Assembly (NCBI RefSeq): GCF_050947875.1
Contig: NC_134573.1
Location: forward strand, 46,572,115-46,636,114
DNA length: 64,000 bases
Source of the DNA: Dermacentor variabilis
Lineage: Eukaryota; Arthropoda; Arachnida; Ixodida; Ixodidae
Reading direction: 5' to 3'
Shown here piece by piece: positions 24,791 to 35,452 of this stretch. Both the position numbers and the translations under genes were made by a program. The notes under the pieces were generated by a model that was not told the DNA's origin, ran no database searches, and saw only the letters and a list, made by a program, of their open reading frames with translations. Position 1 is the first letter of the stretch, and the number at the start of each line of letters is the position of its first letter.

Positions 24791-26814
24791 AGGCCAACGA
24801 TCAGGCCTTGTTTGGAATATTGTTATGCGAAGGACGAGTCAGTAAGACGAGTAACTATTTACAGGTTATATTCACAACAGCGGTTGCAGCGCTGACCGGT
24901 TAGATTCACAGCGCGAGTCCAGTTCGTTCTTCCTCCTCTTTTCTCGAGTGATGGCGCCCACGTGCCTCGTTCAAACAATCAAATACCACACGCGTGTAGC
25001 AATATCATTGGCCTTTCCAGTACACGCCGATGCCCCTTAGTTACGAATGACTTCGCCGCTGCTTGGCGAAGTCTCCTATGCTTACTCAAGGAAGTTGTTC
25101 TGTTCGACAAGCGACTGGGGATTATTAGGGGCCTGTCAGAGAAAGTTGTCGGCGGTATTGTAGTTATTACTTGTAGAATACATTGATATTATATTCATGC
25201 TGTACGATGCTCCACCCAGAGTGGTTCGTGTGATTCGTCAGATAGGCTATTACTACTGGACACTCATATTCAGTATTTAGGCCACCCACCATAAATGAAA
25301 GGGCCGTAGAAGTTGATGGAATAAATGGTGCAAGATATTTTATTTGCTGAGCACCAAAAGTGGGCTTTACAGAAAAGTCACAGAACTGGACTTCCGTGCT
25401 TCCAGCAAAATCTGAAAATAATTTCAGAGCATGCAGCCAAGTTCCAAGATATTACATGTACACGTAATCAAATTAAAAACATTAAAATAAACAGCACACA
25501 TAAGGTTACACGCTAATCCTATTCGGCGCGTACGTACTACGTGTCATAGCAAATATCAACTAGGGTGTTTATGTGGAAATAAATGCATGGTTTTTGTAAT
25601 AACATATTCCATTTCATGCGCTCAGACATACAAATTTTCACAAGGGCAACAAGTAGTCTATAAACTTGGAAGGTTTCCACCTATATACCTATATTTGGTT
25701 TTCGCGCGTAGAACGTAGGTGTGCTCCTGAAAAGAGAAGTTGAAAATAAAACAAGTTCATCAGACCACATGTATTTTGGCTAGATTGAACATATACCTAA
25801 TTGACAGCGTGTTTCACGGAATTACAGCAAAATTTTAAATATATTGCTACGAATTGATACGAGTGAGACTCACAGTAAGTTGTTCGTAGTCGTGTTGTGT
25901 AAATGAGACTATCTCTCCAGTATGATTTTTAGGTAATTAAACATTAATTTGTGGAATATTATAAATATAAAATTCAAAGCATAGGTCGTACGTGAAAAGT
26001 CGTAAAACGTGTTTAGAAACATCTGGTGAAGTTATTTCCATCCCCTTATCTTTTACGTGGTTCCTTAATTCGGGGATTTGAAGAAAGCCAACAAAATATG
26101 AAAACGAGAACGCGCTATGTCATGTCAGAATTGCAGCACTCTATATCCTGTTTTTAAGGACTCCTGTCATGTAAAAAAAAAATATATATTTTCCGGCTAC
26201 GAAAAAGTCGACAGACCAAGGCGGTTTTTACTTTGTTACATTGTTTAAAGCACTGAGTTCTTGTTTTCCTACCCAGAGACTCCTCCAAACAACGAGGAAT
26301 AAGTGGAACGGTGTATTTAAATCTGTGTGCACTGCCCGGAAGACTGGAGTTACTGCGTCAACTGCAGAGTTAGGTTGGAACTCTAGGTTTGAGCACTACG
26401 TTGGATTGCAATTATAGTTAGGTTCGAGCACTAGTCGAGCCATGCTTATTTTGCCTATTCTCTAAATTGGAGACAATTCTTTAGTGTCTGTGTTATTGTG
26501 CTTCTTTTATTACACTTGCTCACTACAGTACTGCTAAGTTATGCTCACGAAGGTTAAACTAAAGCGCATTGATCCAGACAAATTTACCCGTTGGGAAACG
26601 AACAAATGCACTAACTCATGGCAGCAGCACCAACATTACGCAGAGTTCCGTGAGTTTCTTTCATGCCTTTTTGTTAATTTTTGTACTGCATATGGGTTGC
26701 ATTTGCAGGGTGGATTGAACAGAACTAGCGTTCTGCGTGCCACTGTGGCCATTATTTTAATGAGTGAGCAAAGACTTTATTTAAAAACAAGGTATTGACG
26801 GATGACCTTGTTGT
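24791..26814. other. No gene seen; possible LTR remnant at its left end
   Basis: About 24825-25190 (starting TGTTATGCGAAGGACGAGTC) has the look of a tick LTR-element terminal region, but no second end or target duplication was found. The rest is AT-rich, with short ORFs and no recognisable domain. Confidence 0.3.
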
Positions 26815-26890
26815 TAGGCAGCCACGAGCCCCTGGGCCCGGGCGGCTTCTTCAGCTCTTTCGATGACCTTGGCCTGCAGGTCAGGAACTT
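26815..26890 (-). pseudogene. LINE 3'-terminal coding scrap
   Basis: Minus frame reads DLQAKVIERAEEAARAQGL then VAA and a stop. This is typical of the extreme C-terminus of RNase H-type LINE ORF2. Too short to classify. Confidence 0.45.
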
Positions 26891-27039
26891 ATTTTCGCAA
26901 AGGAGATTATCTTCGCGTAAAACTCGGTGAGAATCCAATCATAAGACCACAGGGAACGAACACGATAGATTAAATTCAACCTTCTTTCCCCGAAGGGTTT
27001 TGCGAAACTGTGCACACACATGTGGCGACGAGTGCAATA

Positions 27040-27275
27040 AATTTTAGAACATATGCTGTGGGAATGCCCAGCACAGTACACACACATTAAGACCACAACC
27101 CTGTCGTCGAGGTTGCGTTAGGCTCTGCGGAGCTCCGCCCTCGAGGACCAAACCTGGGCGACCCAGCACGCCCGCGAGGCGGCGGCGAGGCAAGCCCTCG
27201 ACGTCTCCTCATGGGAGGCTTAGTCCGGGCCATCATAAAGTGCTGGTTCTATAATAAAAGTTTATTCCACCTCCA
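27040..27275 (+). pseudogene. LINE 3'-terminal fragment with poly(A) signal
   Basis: Plus frame: HMLWECPAQYTHI (zinc tail with Cys and His), SALEDQTWATQHAREAAARQ, and a stop near 27222. An AATAAA follows at 27254-27259 and then a TTCCACCTCCAC tail. It resembles the end of LINE E and converges with the minus scrap at 26815-26890. Confidence 0.6.
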
Positions 27276-27536
27276 CACTGTGGTTCTTTTTTAACAGAAG
27301 GCGCAGTTTCTGAAATGAGGCGTGTTCCACGCCTAATGCCATTTTTTTATGCCCAAGGAACTAGTTGAGATCACAGATTTTCTTAGACCAGCTCTCTGTC
27401 TTCTTTCGTGTAACGATGCACATCTCCCTCCGTGCGCCTCACGAACATCCCGACATGACGCGTTTGACAGTCGCTTGTGCAAAGAAGAGAAGGAATGGTA
27501 GCAGGCAGGAGCCACTCGCGGATGCTCTGGTCGCAC

Positions 27537-27667
27537 CGGAGACCGCGACGGTGACGAATGCCGTTCGTGCCGCTCGTAAGTAGCCGTCGATTACGGTCAT
27601 GGAGGCGCCGTCAGCCTTGCAAGTCTGGAATTCGCCGCGGATGCAGTCCAGCTGGTTCTGGAACAGC
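27537..27667 (-). CDS. Exon 5 (in window) of the cysteine-module gene: second half of module 3
   Basis: The minus-strand acceptor is a long pyrimidine tract ending TTTTTTTTTTCGCAG at 27668. The first base completes a codon begun in exon 31710-31836. The peptide runs LFQNQLDCIRGEFQTCKADG, ASMTVIDGYLRAARTAFV, TVAVS. The C-x7-C pair lines up with the equivalent pairs in exons 35303-35451 (C-x8-C) and 61519-61673 (C-x7-C). Where those two have a third Cys about 23 residues later, this exon has Val/Thr. The proposed donor is G|GTGCGA at 27536, chosen because it leaves one codon base, as in both homologous exons. If it is not used, the frame stays open to a TGA at 27439. No following exon was found to the left. 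Confidence 0.7.
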
Positions 27668-28266
27668 CTGCGAAAAAAAAAAGAAGAAAATGGGCCTTCT
27701 ATGAGGATTCTAACAATGCACTTCCATGCGTGGTAATGCTAAGGGCGGCATCTTTTTTATTGGCGGACGGGTAGCTAAAGAAAGCATCGCGGATTAAAGG
27801 TCCGGAAGACGTATTACGTGCAAAAAGTTACAAACGGCTGCAGATTGAGCGTAATCCATAATCCTTACTTAGGCGCCGCGATAAGTTTCTACGAAGTAAG
27901 AAAAATGAATTTCGCTTGCGCACTAAGTTCTGAAGGTGATGCACTGAGGCAAAATTCGGTAGATACACTTAAGACTAGTTACATGCGGGGATGGGAAAGC
28001 ATGCAGTCGCTTTGGTGAAATGTTTTTTTCTGCGTGTTCCTTGTCCGCGCAAGCTCTAGCCGTCATTTAAATTGCGCCTCGGTAAGGCCAAATGAAAACG
28101 CGCCAAGCGTCTCAACGCGCTCGCTTGCCCGCAAGGCGTTCGTAACTCATAGGGCCGCTCAGTGTCATTCCGTTGGACAGTAACATGGACAGTAATGTTT
28201 TTTGTACCGTAAAGCTAGACTACGCATGTTAGAGCCGAGTTTCGCGTGCTTCTGCGCCTGCCATAT
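27668..28266. other. Intron sequence; no gene seen
   Basis: Contains the A-rich (plus) tract that is the minus-strand polypyrimidine tract of the 27537-27667 exon. Otherwise no coding or repeat signal is clear. Confidence 0.5.
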
Positions 28267-28500
28267 GCGCATGCGCGAGAGCCGCGTGACGTCACGAGGG
28301 GCGCAGCTGCGTCGCCCTCGCCACCGCCGCGGACGCAGCCAGCGCGCGCTCCTCGCCGCCGTCGACTGCGGCGCATTCTAAAGGTGTGACGTGGCAGTCT
28401 CCGCAGATGAGCCGGCGCCGTGTGCGGCCACTGCTGCATTTACGACTGCGGTGCCGCGCGGCGATGCGCATGCGCGAGGAGGGCGCACCGTGCGTATAAA
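28267..28500 (+). promoter_or_regulatory. CpG-rich promoter with two NRF-1-type sites, a CRE and a TATA box
   Basis: GCGCATGCGC palindromes, matching the NRF-1 consensus, lie at 28267-28276 and 28466-28475. A perfect CRE (TGACGTCA) is at 28287-28294 and TATAAA at 28495-28500. The block is very GC-rich against its surroundings. It would drive plus-strand transcription from about 28525 into the STPR-like ORF. The sites are seen; their use is inferred. Confidence 0.6.
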
Positions 28501-28552
28501 TGCACGGGAGAGACGGTTGATGCAGCGCGCTCGACATGGAGGTTAAGGAGAG

Positions 28553-28963
28553 TTGAGCCGCTGCCATTCGGCGCAAAATACTGGAAAACCTAAATTGTTT
28601 AAACCCCGAGGTTGTCGCTTGGCAGTGGCCGTCGAGCGTCGAAAGAACGAGCGTGCTAAGGCAAAACGTGCGGTCGAGACACCGGAGCAACGCGAAGAAC
28701 GCCTTGCGAAAAGGCGTCGCCAAGAAGCTCAACGCCGTGCTACGGCCTCCCAACAACAGCGGCGGGATCAAGAGAGTGTCACAGACGATCCCAAGACTCG
28801 TTGGTGCACTGAACATGCTATGAAATTCGGTGAAAGTGCGAGTGCGTCTATACTCTTCCTCTCGGTCTTTGTGAACTATCCGTTTGGGCACATTTGTGAC
28901 GTACGTGAAAGACTGTGGCATTTGAATTACAAGGCCGAACAAGGCCACAGCCGGATAAGCTAA
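28553..28963 (+). CDS. ORF with one STPR-like 23-residue repeat
   Basis: A 136-codon frame with a strongly basic and acidic helix-forming stretch. The core is a 23-residue unit starting ETPEQREERLAKRRRQEAQR and ending RAT. It is flanked by partial units (ERRKNERAKAKRAV before, ASQQQRRDQES after). This fits the ETPEQRE..RL...R....RA pattern of STPR repeats, known from silkworm FMBP-1, where tandem units bind DNA. Only one full unit is present; FMBP-1 has four. The frame has no ATG before the repeat: it opens at TTG, and an upstream ATG at 28536 runs six codons to a TGA. The coding start is therefore unresolved, and this may be a broken copy of a gene family. Confidence 0.45.
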   Translation: MSRCHSAQNTGKPKLFKPRGCRLAVAVERRKNERAKAKRAVETPEQREERLAKRRRQEAQRRATASQQQRRDQESVTDDPKTRWCTEHAMKFGESASASILFLSVFVNYPFGHICDVRERLWHLNYKAEQGHSRIS

Positions 28964-31709
28964 GGTTACCATGCAAGGCAAGAGATTAACCAAGCATAAC
29001 CGTACCTTTACGCTACGTATATCCTGGCGTAGCTGAGCTAAGCCACTGCCAATTTTTTTTATTCGATTAACGATTAATCATTCATCGTTTTAGCCCGTAA
29101 TCGATGGATCGCTTTCGATAAAACGTTTTTCATCGTCCAATTGATTAATAGAAATTTTTGCCGTGAACTTCTAAAAAGGTGAAAATACAGTTATCTATAT
29201 TTGTAGGACCCTATTTTAATGTTTCATAGCTGGAACCAAGTTTTAAACACAAGTGTATAAACGTTTGATAAAGCGTAATCTGTAACTTGTTCAAGACTAA
29301 ACATAGTTGGAACTAGTGGCTGTTGATAAGATAAACAATACATGCTATAAAATGGCTAAAGAGTAAGTGAATTCCAACTGAAATATGGAAGAAATTGTAA
29401 CGGGCACAGAGCAAAATAATATTACTGGTTAGGATACTAAACCACATGCTCTTTTCTACAAAGCGAGGCAATGTCCATTCATTGGGTGGGAGGTTTTGTT
29501 GAAACCGACACCTTTATTGAATGACCACACAAGCAACATGCGAGAATAGATTCTCGGACGCTACAGATTTGCTGGAATCCACACGAACTCTCCATCGCTA
29601 TGTAAAATACAGGCTCCAAACCGGCGCGAATGCTGTGCCACGTATATATAGTCAACTGAGAGTGGCACGACGATCAGCGACTGGGTTGCAATAGTATGCC
29701 TCGAATTGCGAGGGCATTTCAAGCCTCTGGCTTCGAGCGGCTTGGTGATGTGTGCGGTGCGGGGAACGAGAGGGGAAGCACTCGGCTCTGCATCGCTCGA
29801 GGTTTCGGAAAAACCGTCGATAGTCGCTTTACCACAGCAGAACAGTCACTGCTCGTGCGCCGCCATTCCAGTATGATTTCAAATTTCCGCCCTACTCCAA
29901 ACTCTCGAAAACAGTTAATAGATTAAGTCGAATAAATGAAACGTGGAAATCGATGAAGAATAATCGTCTCGCGGAATGCATTTAATTGATTAATGGAATA
30001 ATCATTCATCGACATAACCAACCCTGAGAGTTTACTCGGTCACTACTCTTCTATTCCGCTTTCCTCCTCGTGCTTCCACGGTACCTTCCTCCGCTTTCCT
30101 CCTCTCGCTCTATTCACTATCACTGTCATGCATTCTCCGTTGCGCTCCGATTTCGCTCTCTCTCACCCTCCCCTGTGCCGCTCGTTCGCTCGATCATGCC
30201 GACGACGCTCCACGAACGAACGGGGGCTAACACAGAGAACTGTTCCCTGCCACCGCAATTTAATCACTGCCGTCAATAGGAGAGCGCGCCATATGCGGCG
30301 TTTGCGAGGCAGCTTGCCGGAGAGGCGAGATCACGGAACAGTGCAAGTGAATAAGGGGTGTATTGGTGATAGCTTTAGTTACACTGTATTAGATAAATAA
30401 AAGACTGCATCAGCTTTCAACATTTGCAACACCTGAAGTATGTTGTTATGGTCGTTGTTTTATTTGTTTCCTAGGGCTTTCTCCGCTAAGCGCCCACGGT
30501 ATCTTCTGAAACTTATTGAAATGAGTTTCCCGAACTCACTCGGTAGCGAAAATCACTTTCCTCTAACGACATCAAATATTCCCGCCCTGTGTTAAGTACT
30601 TATGATGTTAAGTGTGCATCTCATGCGCTACAAATAAGATTAAATCTTCACGCGTGATGGTCTATTGCTCAGTCAGTTCACACCAAAAGCAGCGCCACCA
30701 AATATGCAGTCTATTCTGCTATACTTCAAACGAAACACTAAAATTACTGTTATATAAATAAAATGTTTTGCCCCTTTGGTTTGGCAGCGCCATCAAATAG
30801 AAGGTCCAGAATACATAGTATTAGTCAATTCCATGCTCTTTATGATTTACGACGCCACGCTGTATGGTGTCGTGATGCGCGTACCGCTAATGGGTCACAG
30901 TAAATTTGACATCACAAAACGCGATATGTTTATTTTTTTACAACCTAAACACTCACTTTGAAAAGTAGCGGTAAAAGAACAAAAAATGTGGTATGCTTGC
31001 GACCTACGAACACCATCAAGTAGAGTGCACAGATGAGTTTTAGTGGATTTTATTCCCGTGTAGATTTACGACGTTGCTACATGGTAAACTTGAAGCCCTC
31101 GGGTGTGCCTAAGGCCTGATCAGCTATAGCCCTTCAAGAACCGACACTTCGACAACACAGCAGAGTTGGCGACGTCAACTTCGTGTAAGCCCCACTTCTT
31201 CTTCCAGGGAGATCGCCTTGAGTGGAAACATGCTGTAGCCGTATTCTACAGGAACGCAGGAAGTCGCGTGCGCGCGCTTCTAGGGTGCCTCAGTGTGCGT
31301 ATGCAATGATGAGGGAAGTTCTTAACTCGTGCGTCTAGTATTCCGTAGAACCACAAATTGTACTATGTCACCAATAATCTAGATTACCATTACGGATAGT
31401 TTGCTTTAATGTAGTTTTGTGCCTTGCACAGGCGCAAAGCTACATCAGTTACTAGCAGTCCGCAATGGTGTTCAAAGGCAGATAAACCTGGAGCTCTGCT
31501 TCAGTAAATATTCGATTGGTATAACTAGAGTCGGTAGGCCACGTACGCAAACGGTTTCGAGTTGCTTGGTGCTGTCCTTGACGTGGTACATTGAAGTCTT
31601 CCGTTTTTCTTAAGTTCCACAGTCATAAATACAGAAGGCCTCGAGTTTATTCTTAGAGATGGTTACGCTTAGACAATAAAACACCTTAAGCAGTCTTCGT
31701 GATACTCAC
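28964..31709. other. Intron sequence; no gene seen
   Basis: Two direct ~25-bp copies of a TAATCATTCATCG-containing block (29076-29100 and 29986-30012) bracket about 0.95 kb, which may be an old insertion. The rest is AT-rich, with short ORFs lacking recognisable domains. Pyrimidine-rich DNA lies at 30050-30180. Confidence 0.4.
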
Positions 31710-31836
31710 TTGTTTGCTGAGCCAGGAGACAGAGCAGATCCGGATTGGGAAACGTTGTGGACGAAGATGTTGGAGCACTCGCTTATGGCATCATCGTCGG
31801 GGTTGCAGCCGTCGCCGCGGAATCGTCCCGCGAATT
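31710..31836 (-). CDS. Exon 4 (in window) of the cysteine-module gene: first half of module 3
   Basis: Minus acceptor TGTATCTGTGCAG and strong donor AA|GTGAGTATC. The exon starts with two codon bases and ends with two, the same phase pattern as exon 57509-57704. The peptide opens FAGRFRGDGCNPDDDAISEC, then SNIFVHNVSQSGSALSPGSAN. AGR-F matches AGR-Y at the start of the other exon, and C-x9-C matches its C-x9-C. The Cys that the homologous exon carries just before its end is missing here. On the plus strand an ORF is also open through this DNA. The minus call rests on the splice sites, phase and homology. Confidence 0.65.
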
Positions 31837-32229
31837 CTGCACAGATACATGACTCAATGCTAAAGAAATCACAGGCCTGCGTGGCACACCCAGCGCAGTC
31901 ACAGCGTAAGCTGGAGGAGCGCCTCCTTAGGAGCTCCATTTTAGGCACCACATCGGCTTCGCATCGCATTTTCGGCTCTTGTCGTTTTCACGAGAACGGT
32001 GTGAACTGTCCGCCCAAAGTCGACGGCGAGCTGCGGCTTCTGCTGCTCTCTACACTGCGGCATACTGAGTCTGATGTAGCCTGGTTGGAAGCGCGCGCGT
32101 ACCTGTATAATCAGCAGCGCTTCCTACCTTCTGAGGAGGCACCATAACCTGTACCGAATCGGAAACGCAGGTATCGAGACTACGTGGTCCACATGTCGCA
32201 TCCCTTGACCCGTGGCACGGTACGTTGTT
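31837..32229. other. Intron sequence with an unassigned plus-strand ORF
   Basis: A plus frame stays open to 32147 (ending LYNQQRFLPSEEAP). It has no known domain and overlaps the minus exon on the other strand, so no gene is called. Confidence 0.3.
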
Positions 32230-33060
32230 TTCGATGATGATGATGACGGTTTATGGCGTCCCCTTCAAAACGGTGTGGTGACAGAGGTACTTAGTCTGCT
32301 TGAGTTAACCAGGTCCAGCTACATGCAGCATGCAATTGGTATATGCAGCTGCTACGTGTCGGGACGCCTGGTGCAATATAACGGAACTCCAATGCAAAGT
32401 GTCTACGTGTCGACACGAAGCCGGGCGCATGTCGCATAGAATATCAAATGGCTCCATACGATGCTAATGATGATGATGATGATTGAAACGGGACGGCGGC
32501 GGTCACCTCGCCTGCTTGAATTAATCAGGTATGTGAAATACCTTTTCCGTTACATCCACATTTATACATATCCATAATCTTTTTCTTCCTCAAGACTTCT
32601 CTATCTACCTTGCACCTCTAACTATGCAAATGTTACATGTTGTACCACCTGGCGTAATAATATGCGGCTGCAATGCAAACGGCGCAGGTATGGAAGCCGC
32701 GCCTCTCACATCACAAGACAACTGGTACAATAAGGAGCTAGTGACGGTGATGATGATTTATTGAGATCCTCTTTGAAACGCGCTACTGATATAGCCACCT
32801 AGTCAGCTAGATTTATTTAGGTACACAATATGTATCTTTCGTGGCCCATTCGTTTAAACATCTCCTTATATTTCGTTTTCTTCCTGAAACCATATTTAAC
32901 TGCCTTGTACCGCTACGTGTGCATTTGATACATGGCGCTAGCTCTACGTGGTGTAATAACATACAACTGAAATGCGAAATGTGTACGTATCGACGCTACG
33001 CGGCGTGCACAACACATCGCGTGTCTCCTCGTGCCCAGGGGCGCGTTTATAGGACACTTT
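32230..33060 (-). repeat. Three diverged copies of one dispersed repeat in a row
   Basis: Copies begin near 32230, 32470 and 32740. Each starts with a run of ATGATGATG. They then carry a (T)GA(A/G)ACG(G/C)G-like block, a CACCT(C/A)G/AGTCAGC-type block and a TAATATGCGG / TAACATACAA block, and each ends with a GTATCGACGC / GTGTCGACAC-like block. The third start reads TTTATTGAG, i.e. CAATAAATCATCATC on minus, so each looks like a minus-strand element ending in a poly(A) signal and an (ATC)n tail. Confidence 0.5.
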
Positions 33061-33078
33061 ACCACTGCATGCTAGAAA

Positions 33079-33156
33079 GTGCTGGCGTGGCGTAGTGGTA
33101 GAGCACCTTACTCCCTCGCAGAGTGTCCGGGTTGTATCCCGGCGGGAACTGGGCAT
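33079..33156 (+). repeat. tRNA-derived SINE head
   Basis: GGCGTAGTGGTAGAGCACC fits an RNA polymerase III A box and GGGTTGTATCC, about 35 bases on, fits a B box. A T-rich tail follows the GCGGGAACTGGGCA. The order and spacing match a tRNA gene, but the acceptor stem does not pair well, so a SINE rather than a tRNA is called. Confidence 0.6.
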
Positions 33157-33460
33157 TTTTTATTATTTCCCGCGATGGCTGCCACGGATAGACGTCAGAC
33201 TCTGGAGTTTTGCAACACGCGTAGCGCCACCTGCCGGTGCGAAGAGGCAGTAACTGGGTAGTGCGAAGCCCGACTCCCTTGCTAAGTTGCCTATGCAGCT
33301 AGCGACTGCGAAACAACGATTTAACTCGATTTTGGCCCATATTACGAGTGTTTTGCGCATTTAACACCCAGACAGAGAGCTATGAATTTCTCCGATAGTC
33401 GGACGCGCCGCCGAACTGCCATAAAGCGCTTGCTGGCTCACTGGTTCAATCGTCAGACTG

Positions 33461-33651
33461 ATGGCGAAAGCGACGGCAACCCTGATAGCCCTGCGCGCTA
33501 CGAAAAAACGCCGCCATCGGTGCTACTGTTGTGTTGTAAATTGCCATGAACGTGAAGGACTGAATAACAACGTTCAGTTTTACCGATTCCCATCGCGATC
33601 GTATGAAGGGGAAAGGCGAGAGCGCTGGATACGGGCTGTTCAAGCTGTTGG
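33461..33651 (+). CDS. THAP-domain first coding exon
   Basis: ATG at 33461. After a short lead, the frame shows CCVVNCHEREGLNNNVQFYR, FPSRSYEGERRERWIRAVQ. This fits the N-terminal half of a THAP zinc finger: C-x4-C, then the F-Y-R-F-P and R-W-I-A-V positions. A donor (TTGG|GTAATC) at 33652 ends the exon before the second C-H pair, which must lie on another exon. THAP proteins bind DNA and occur both as host regulators and in P-type transposases. No transposase part is seen nearby, so either origin is possible. Confidence 0.6.
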
Positions 33652-34539
33652 GTAATCGAATTACTTGTATTCCCCACAACACAGCGGTTTGCATAAAAAA
33701 GTGCGAGAATTTTCTTCTGCTGTAATTCTGTTCGGTAGCCCTGATGGAGGACCGTGGTAACCAAGCGAAAACTCAAGAATCTGCAGCCGCCACTTTGTTG
33801 GTAACAAAAAAAAAACGATAAAAACACGTGGCGAACCATTTTGCGTATGCGCCATCGATATTCCCAGCTTTTAAGAGACGTCCGCCTCCGCTTAACTCAA
33901 CAAGTGGAACGGAGAGATTTCGCAGGTCAGTTTAACCAAACATTTTCGTTCATTTATGAATCCAAAATCCTGTTCTAGAGCATGGTTGTATCGCGAGCTC
34001 ATTTCTAGTTTCGGTATTTTGTATGTCCTGCGCCGATACAACAAGCACGTTTCGCAATGTGCTGAGCCTGCTCGACTGCGTTTTTCAAATGTGAGCAATA
34101 AAGTTGCTGTAGGAGGACTGGATGAGTAATTGCGAAGTAACGCACGTGTGTAAAGAAAAAAAAATGGCGCGTTTATTTACATTTATTTTCGCGCGCTTGT
34201 TGCTCGAAGCGTCTGCGAAAAGTTCAAAGGTACTGAGCGATGGTGTAGCTCCTGCGAGGAAGAAAGATGCGGCGCGTATAGCACTGTAGGAAGCTTACTT
34301 TCGTCTTGTTCGCACGCTGTTTGCTGCCTTGGAAAACGTTTTCTGTTTGCTGCCCTAGAAAAAGTTATGAAAGGATTTACTCTCTGTAAATAATTGCAAG
34401 AAAAAAGCATTACGATAAAATGTCTAAAATATAGGAGATACTTAAGTCTTCTGTTCAGGACATTTTCAAAATGAACCAATTTGAAATGCTTAGATTTTTA
34501 TACTGATTTGCCTATAAACAATCCCGATGCTCCCTGTAC
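33652..34539. other. No gene seen
   Basis: AT-rich, with short ORFs only. The second THAP exon was not found. Confidence 0.45.
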
Positions 34540-34710
34540 TTGCGAGTTGCAGCACGCCGAAATAACGTCTGGGACTTCCTTTATACTGTACACGTATTTC
34601 GCCCTGCTTAGCTTCCTCCCTTTCCGAAGCGTGGATGGGCGGAAGAAGCTTTCCAGGTCCTTGATTTTTCGGAAACCGTGCCTCAACACAACCGAAAGCG
34701 GAGAGTCCAT
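34540..34710 (-). CDS. Possible first exon of a SWIM-type zinc-finger protein
   Basis: ATG at 34710 in a fair context (CACAATGGAC). The peptide reads LRHGFRKIKDLESFFRPSTL, RKGRKLSRAKYVYSIKEV, ISACCNSQ. The GRKL.RA.YV..I.EV..ISA.C block resembles the start of tick proteins that carry a SWIM or YqaJ-type domain further on; this is remembered similarity, not a search. A candidate donor (GCAA|GTACAG) lies at 34539, and otherwise the frame stops at 34498. No second exon was found. It could instead be a transposon-derived fragment. Confidence 0.35.
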
Positions 34711-35302
34711 TGTGGCCTATGCACCTTCGCTTGCGGACAGCTCTTTTTGCACTACTCAGTTCGCGCCAAGTCTGCGATGGGGGCGCTGGTGGCGGGTTTT
34801 TCCGTAGCGCCGCCTGGGCAGAGTCTGAGGTCTATGCCGGACACCGGCGGCGGACACCACCGCCAACTGAAAGGTCTATTCGAATGAGCCCATAACAGCT
34901 TACACTGCAAAATAAAGCCATCCCGTCGAGTAGAGGAATACACCTTACAAGGCAATTTCGCTAATCTGTGCTTATTTAATATTCTTTCATGCGAATTAAG
35001 CCTTAGGTATGAGTTTATTGCGCGTTGTGATTTGCCTGTCCTCACTGTATATACGAAAATTAGCTGAATGTACGCGAAAAAGCTACACAAGAGCTTCAAG
35101 ACAGCTGCACAAGTTCAGCATAACGTTTAGGGCTTATAATTATATAAAACAAGCACTAACATTCTCATTTAAGGGCCTATTTTGCATTTCTCCACCATCA
35201 AAATGGGCAGCCATGGCCAGGAGTTGACCTCGTGAAACCATACGCCAGGCAAACAGTCTACAATTATTACGTCAGAAAAGACAGCGATTATCAGGAGCAT
35301 AC
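34711..35302. other. No gene seen
   Basis: Mixed spacer within the large intron between the 35303-35451 and 31710-31836 exons. Confidence 0.45.
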
Positions 35303-35451
35303 CACGCAGCTTTGCCCGTTCATTGTCGCACAGCCAGCTACGCGCCGTGTCGAAGGCTTTGATGTTCCGCTCCAGGGCACTGCGGGTAGCCTTGGTGTAA
35401 CAGTCGCTGGTAAGGATGCTCTTCTTACACTCGATTACGTTCTCGTAGGTC
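35303..35451 (-). CDS. Exon 3 (in window) of the cysteine-module gene: second half of module 2
   Basis: Minus acceptor CACTTTTTACACGCCCGTGCAG (at 35452-35453) and donor G|GTATGC at 35302. One base completes a codon from exon 57509-57704 and one base is left at the end. The peptide runs TYENVIECKKSILTSDCYTK, ATRSALERNIKAFDTARSWL, CDNERAKLR. Its three Cys (C-x8-C, then one about 24 residues later) match the three Cys of exon 61519-61673. The R.AL..NI.A helix also matches that exon's R.ALNGVMGAL. The acceptor is embedded in the last unit of the 169-bp array at 35453-36634. The module resembles small helical cysteine domains of secreted arthropod proteins (27-kDa haemolymph glycoprotein or DUF19-like); the family is not certain. 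Confidence 0.75.
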
Positions 35452-35452
35452 C

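Noticed and set aside
31711..31870. Acceptor TTTCTTTAG at about 31857 for the 31.8-kb exon
   Set aside because: It would fit joining directly to the 57.6-kb exon, but then skips the 35.4-kb exon. CAG at 31837 gives the phase expected from the exon pattern.
31710..32147. 145-codon plus-strand ORF
   Set aside because: No domain, and it overlaps the minus exon supported by phase, splice sites and homology. Not excluded as a separate gene.
33079..33156. True tRNA gene
   Set aside because: A and B boxes are present but the acceptor stem does not pair and a T-rich SINE-type tail follows.
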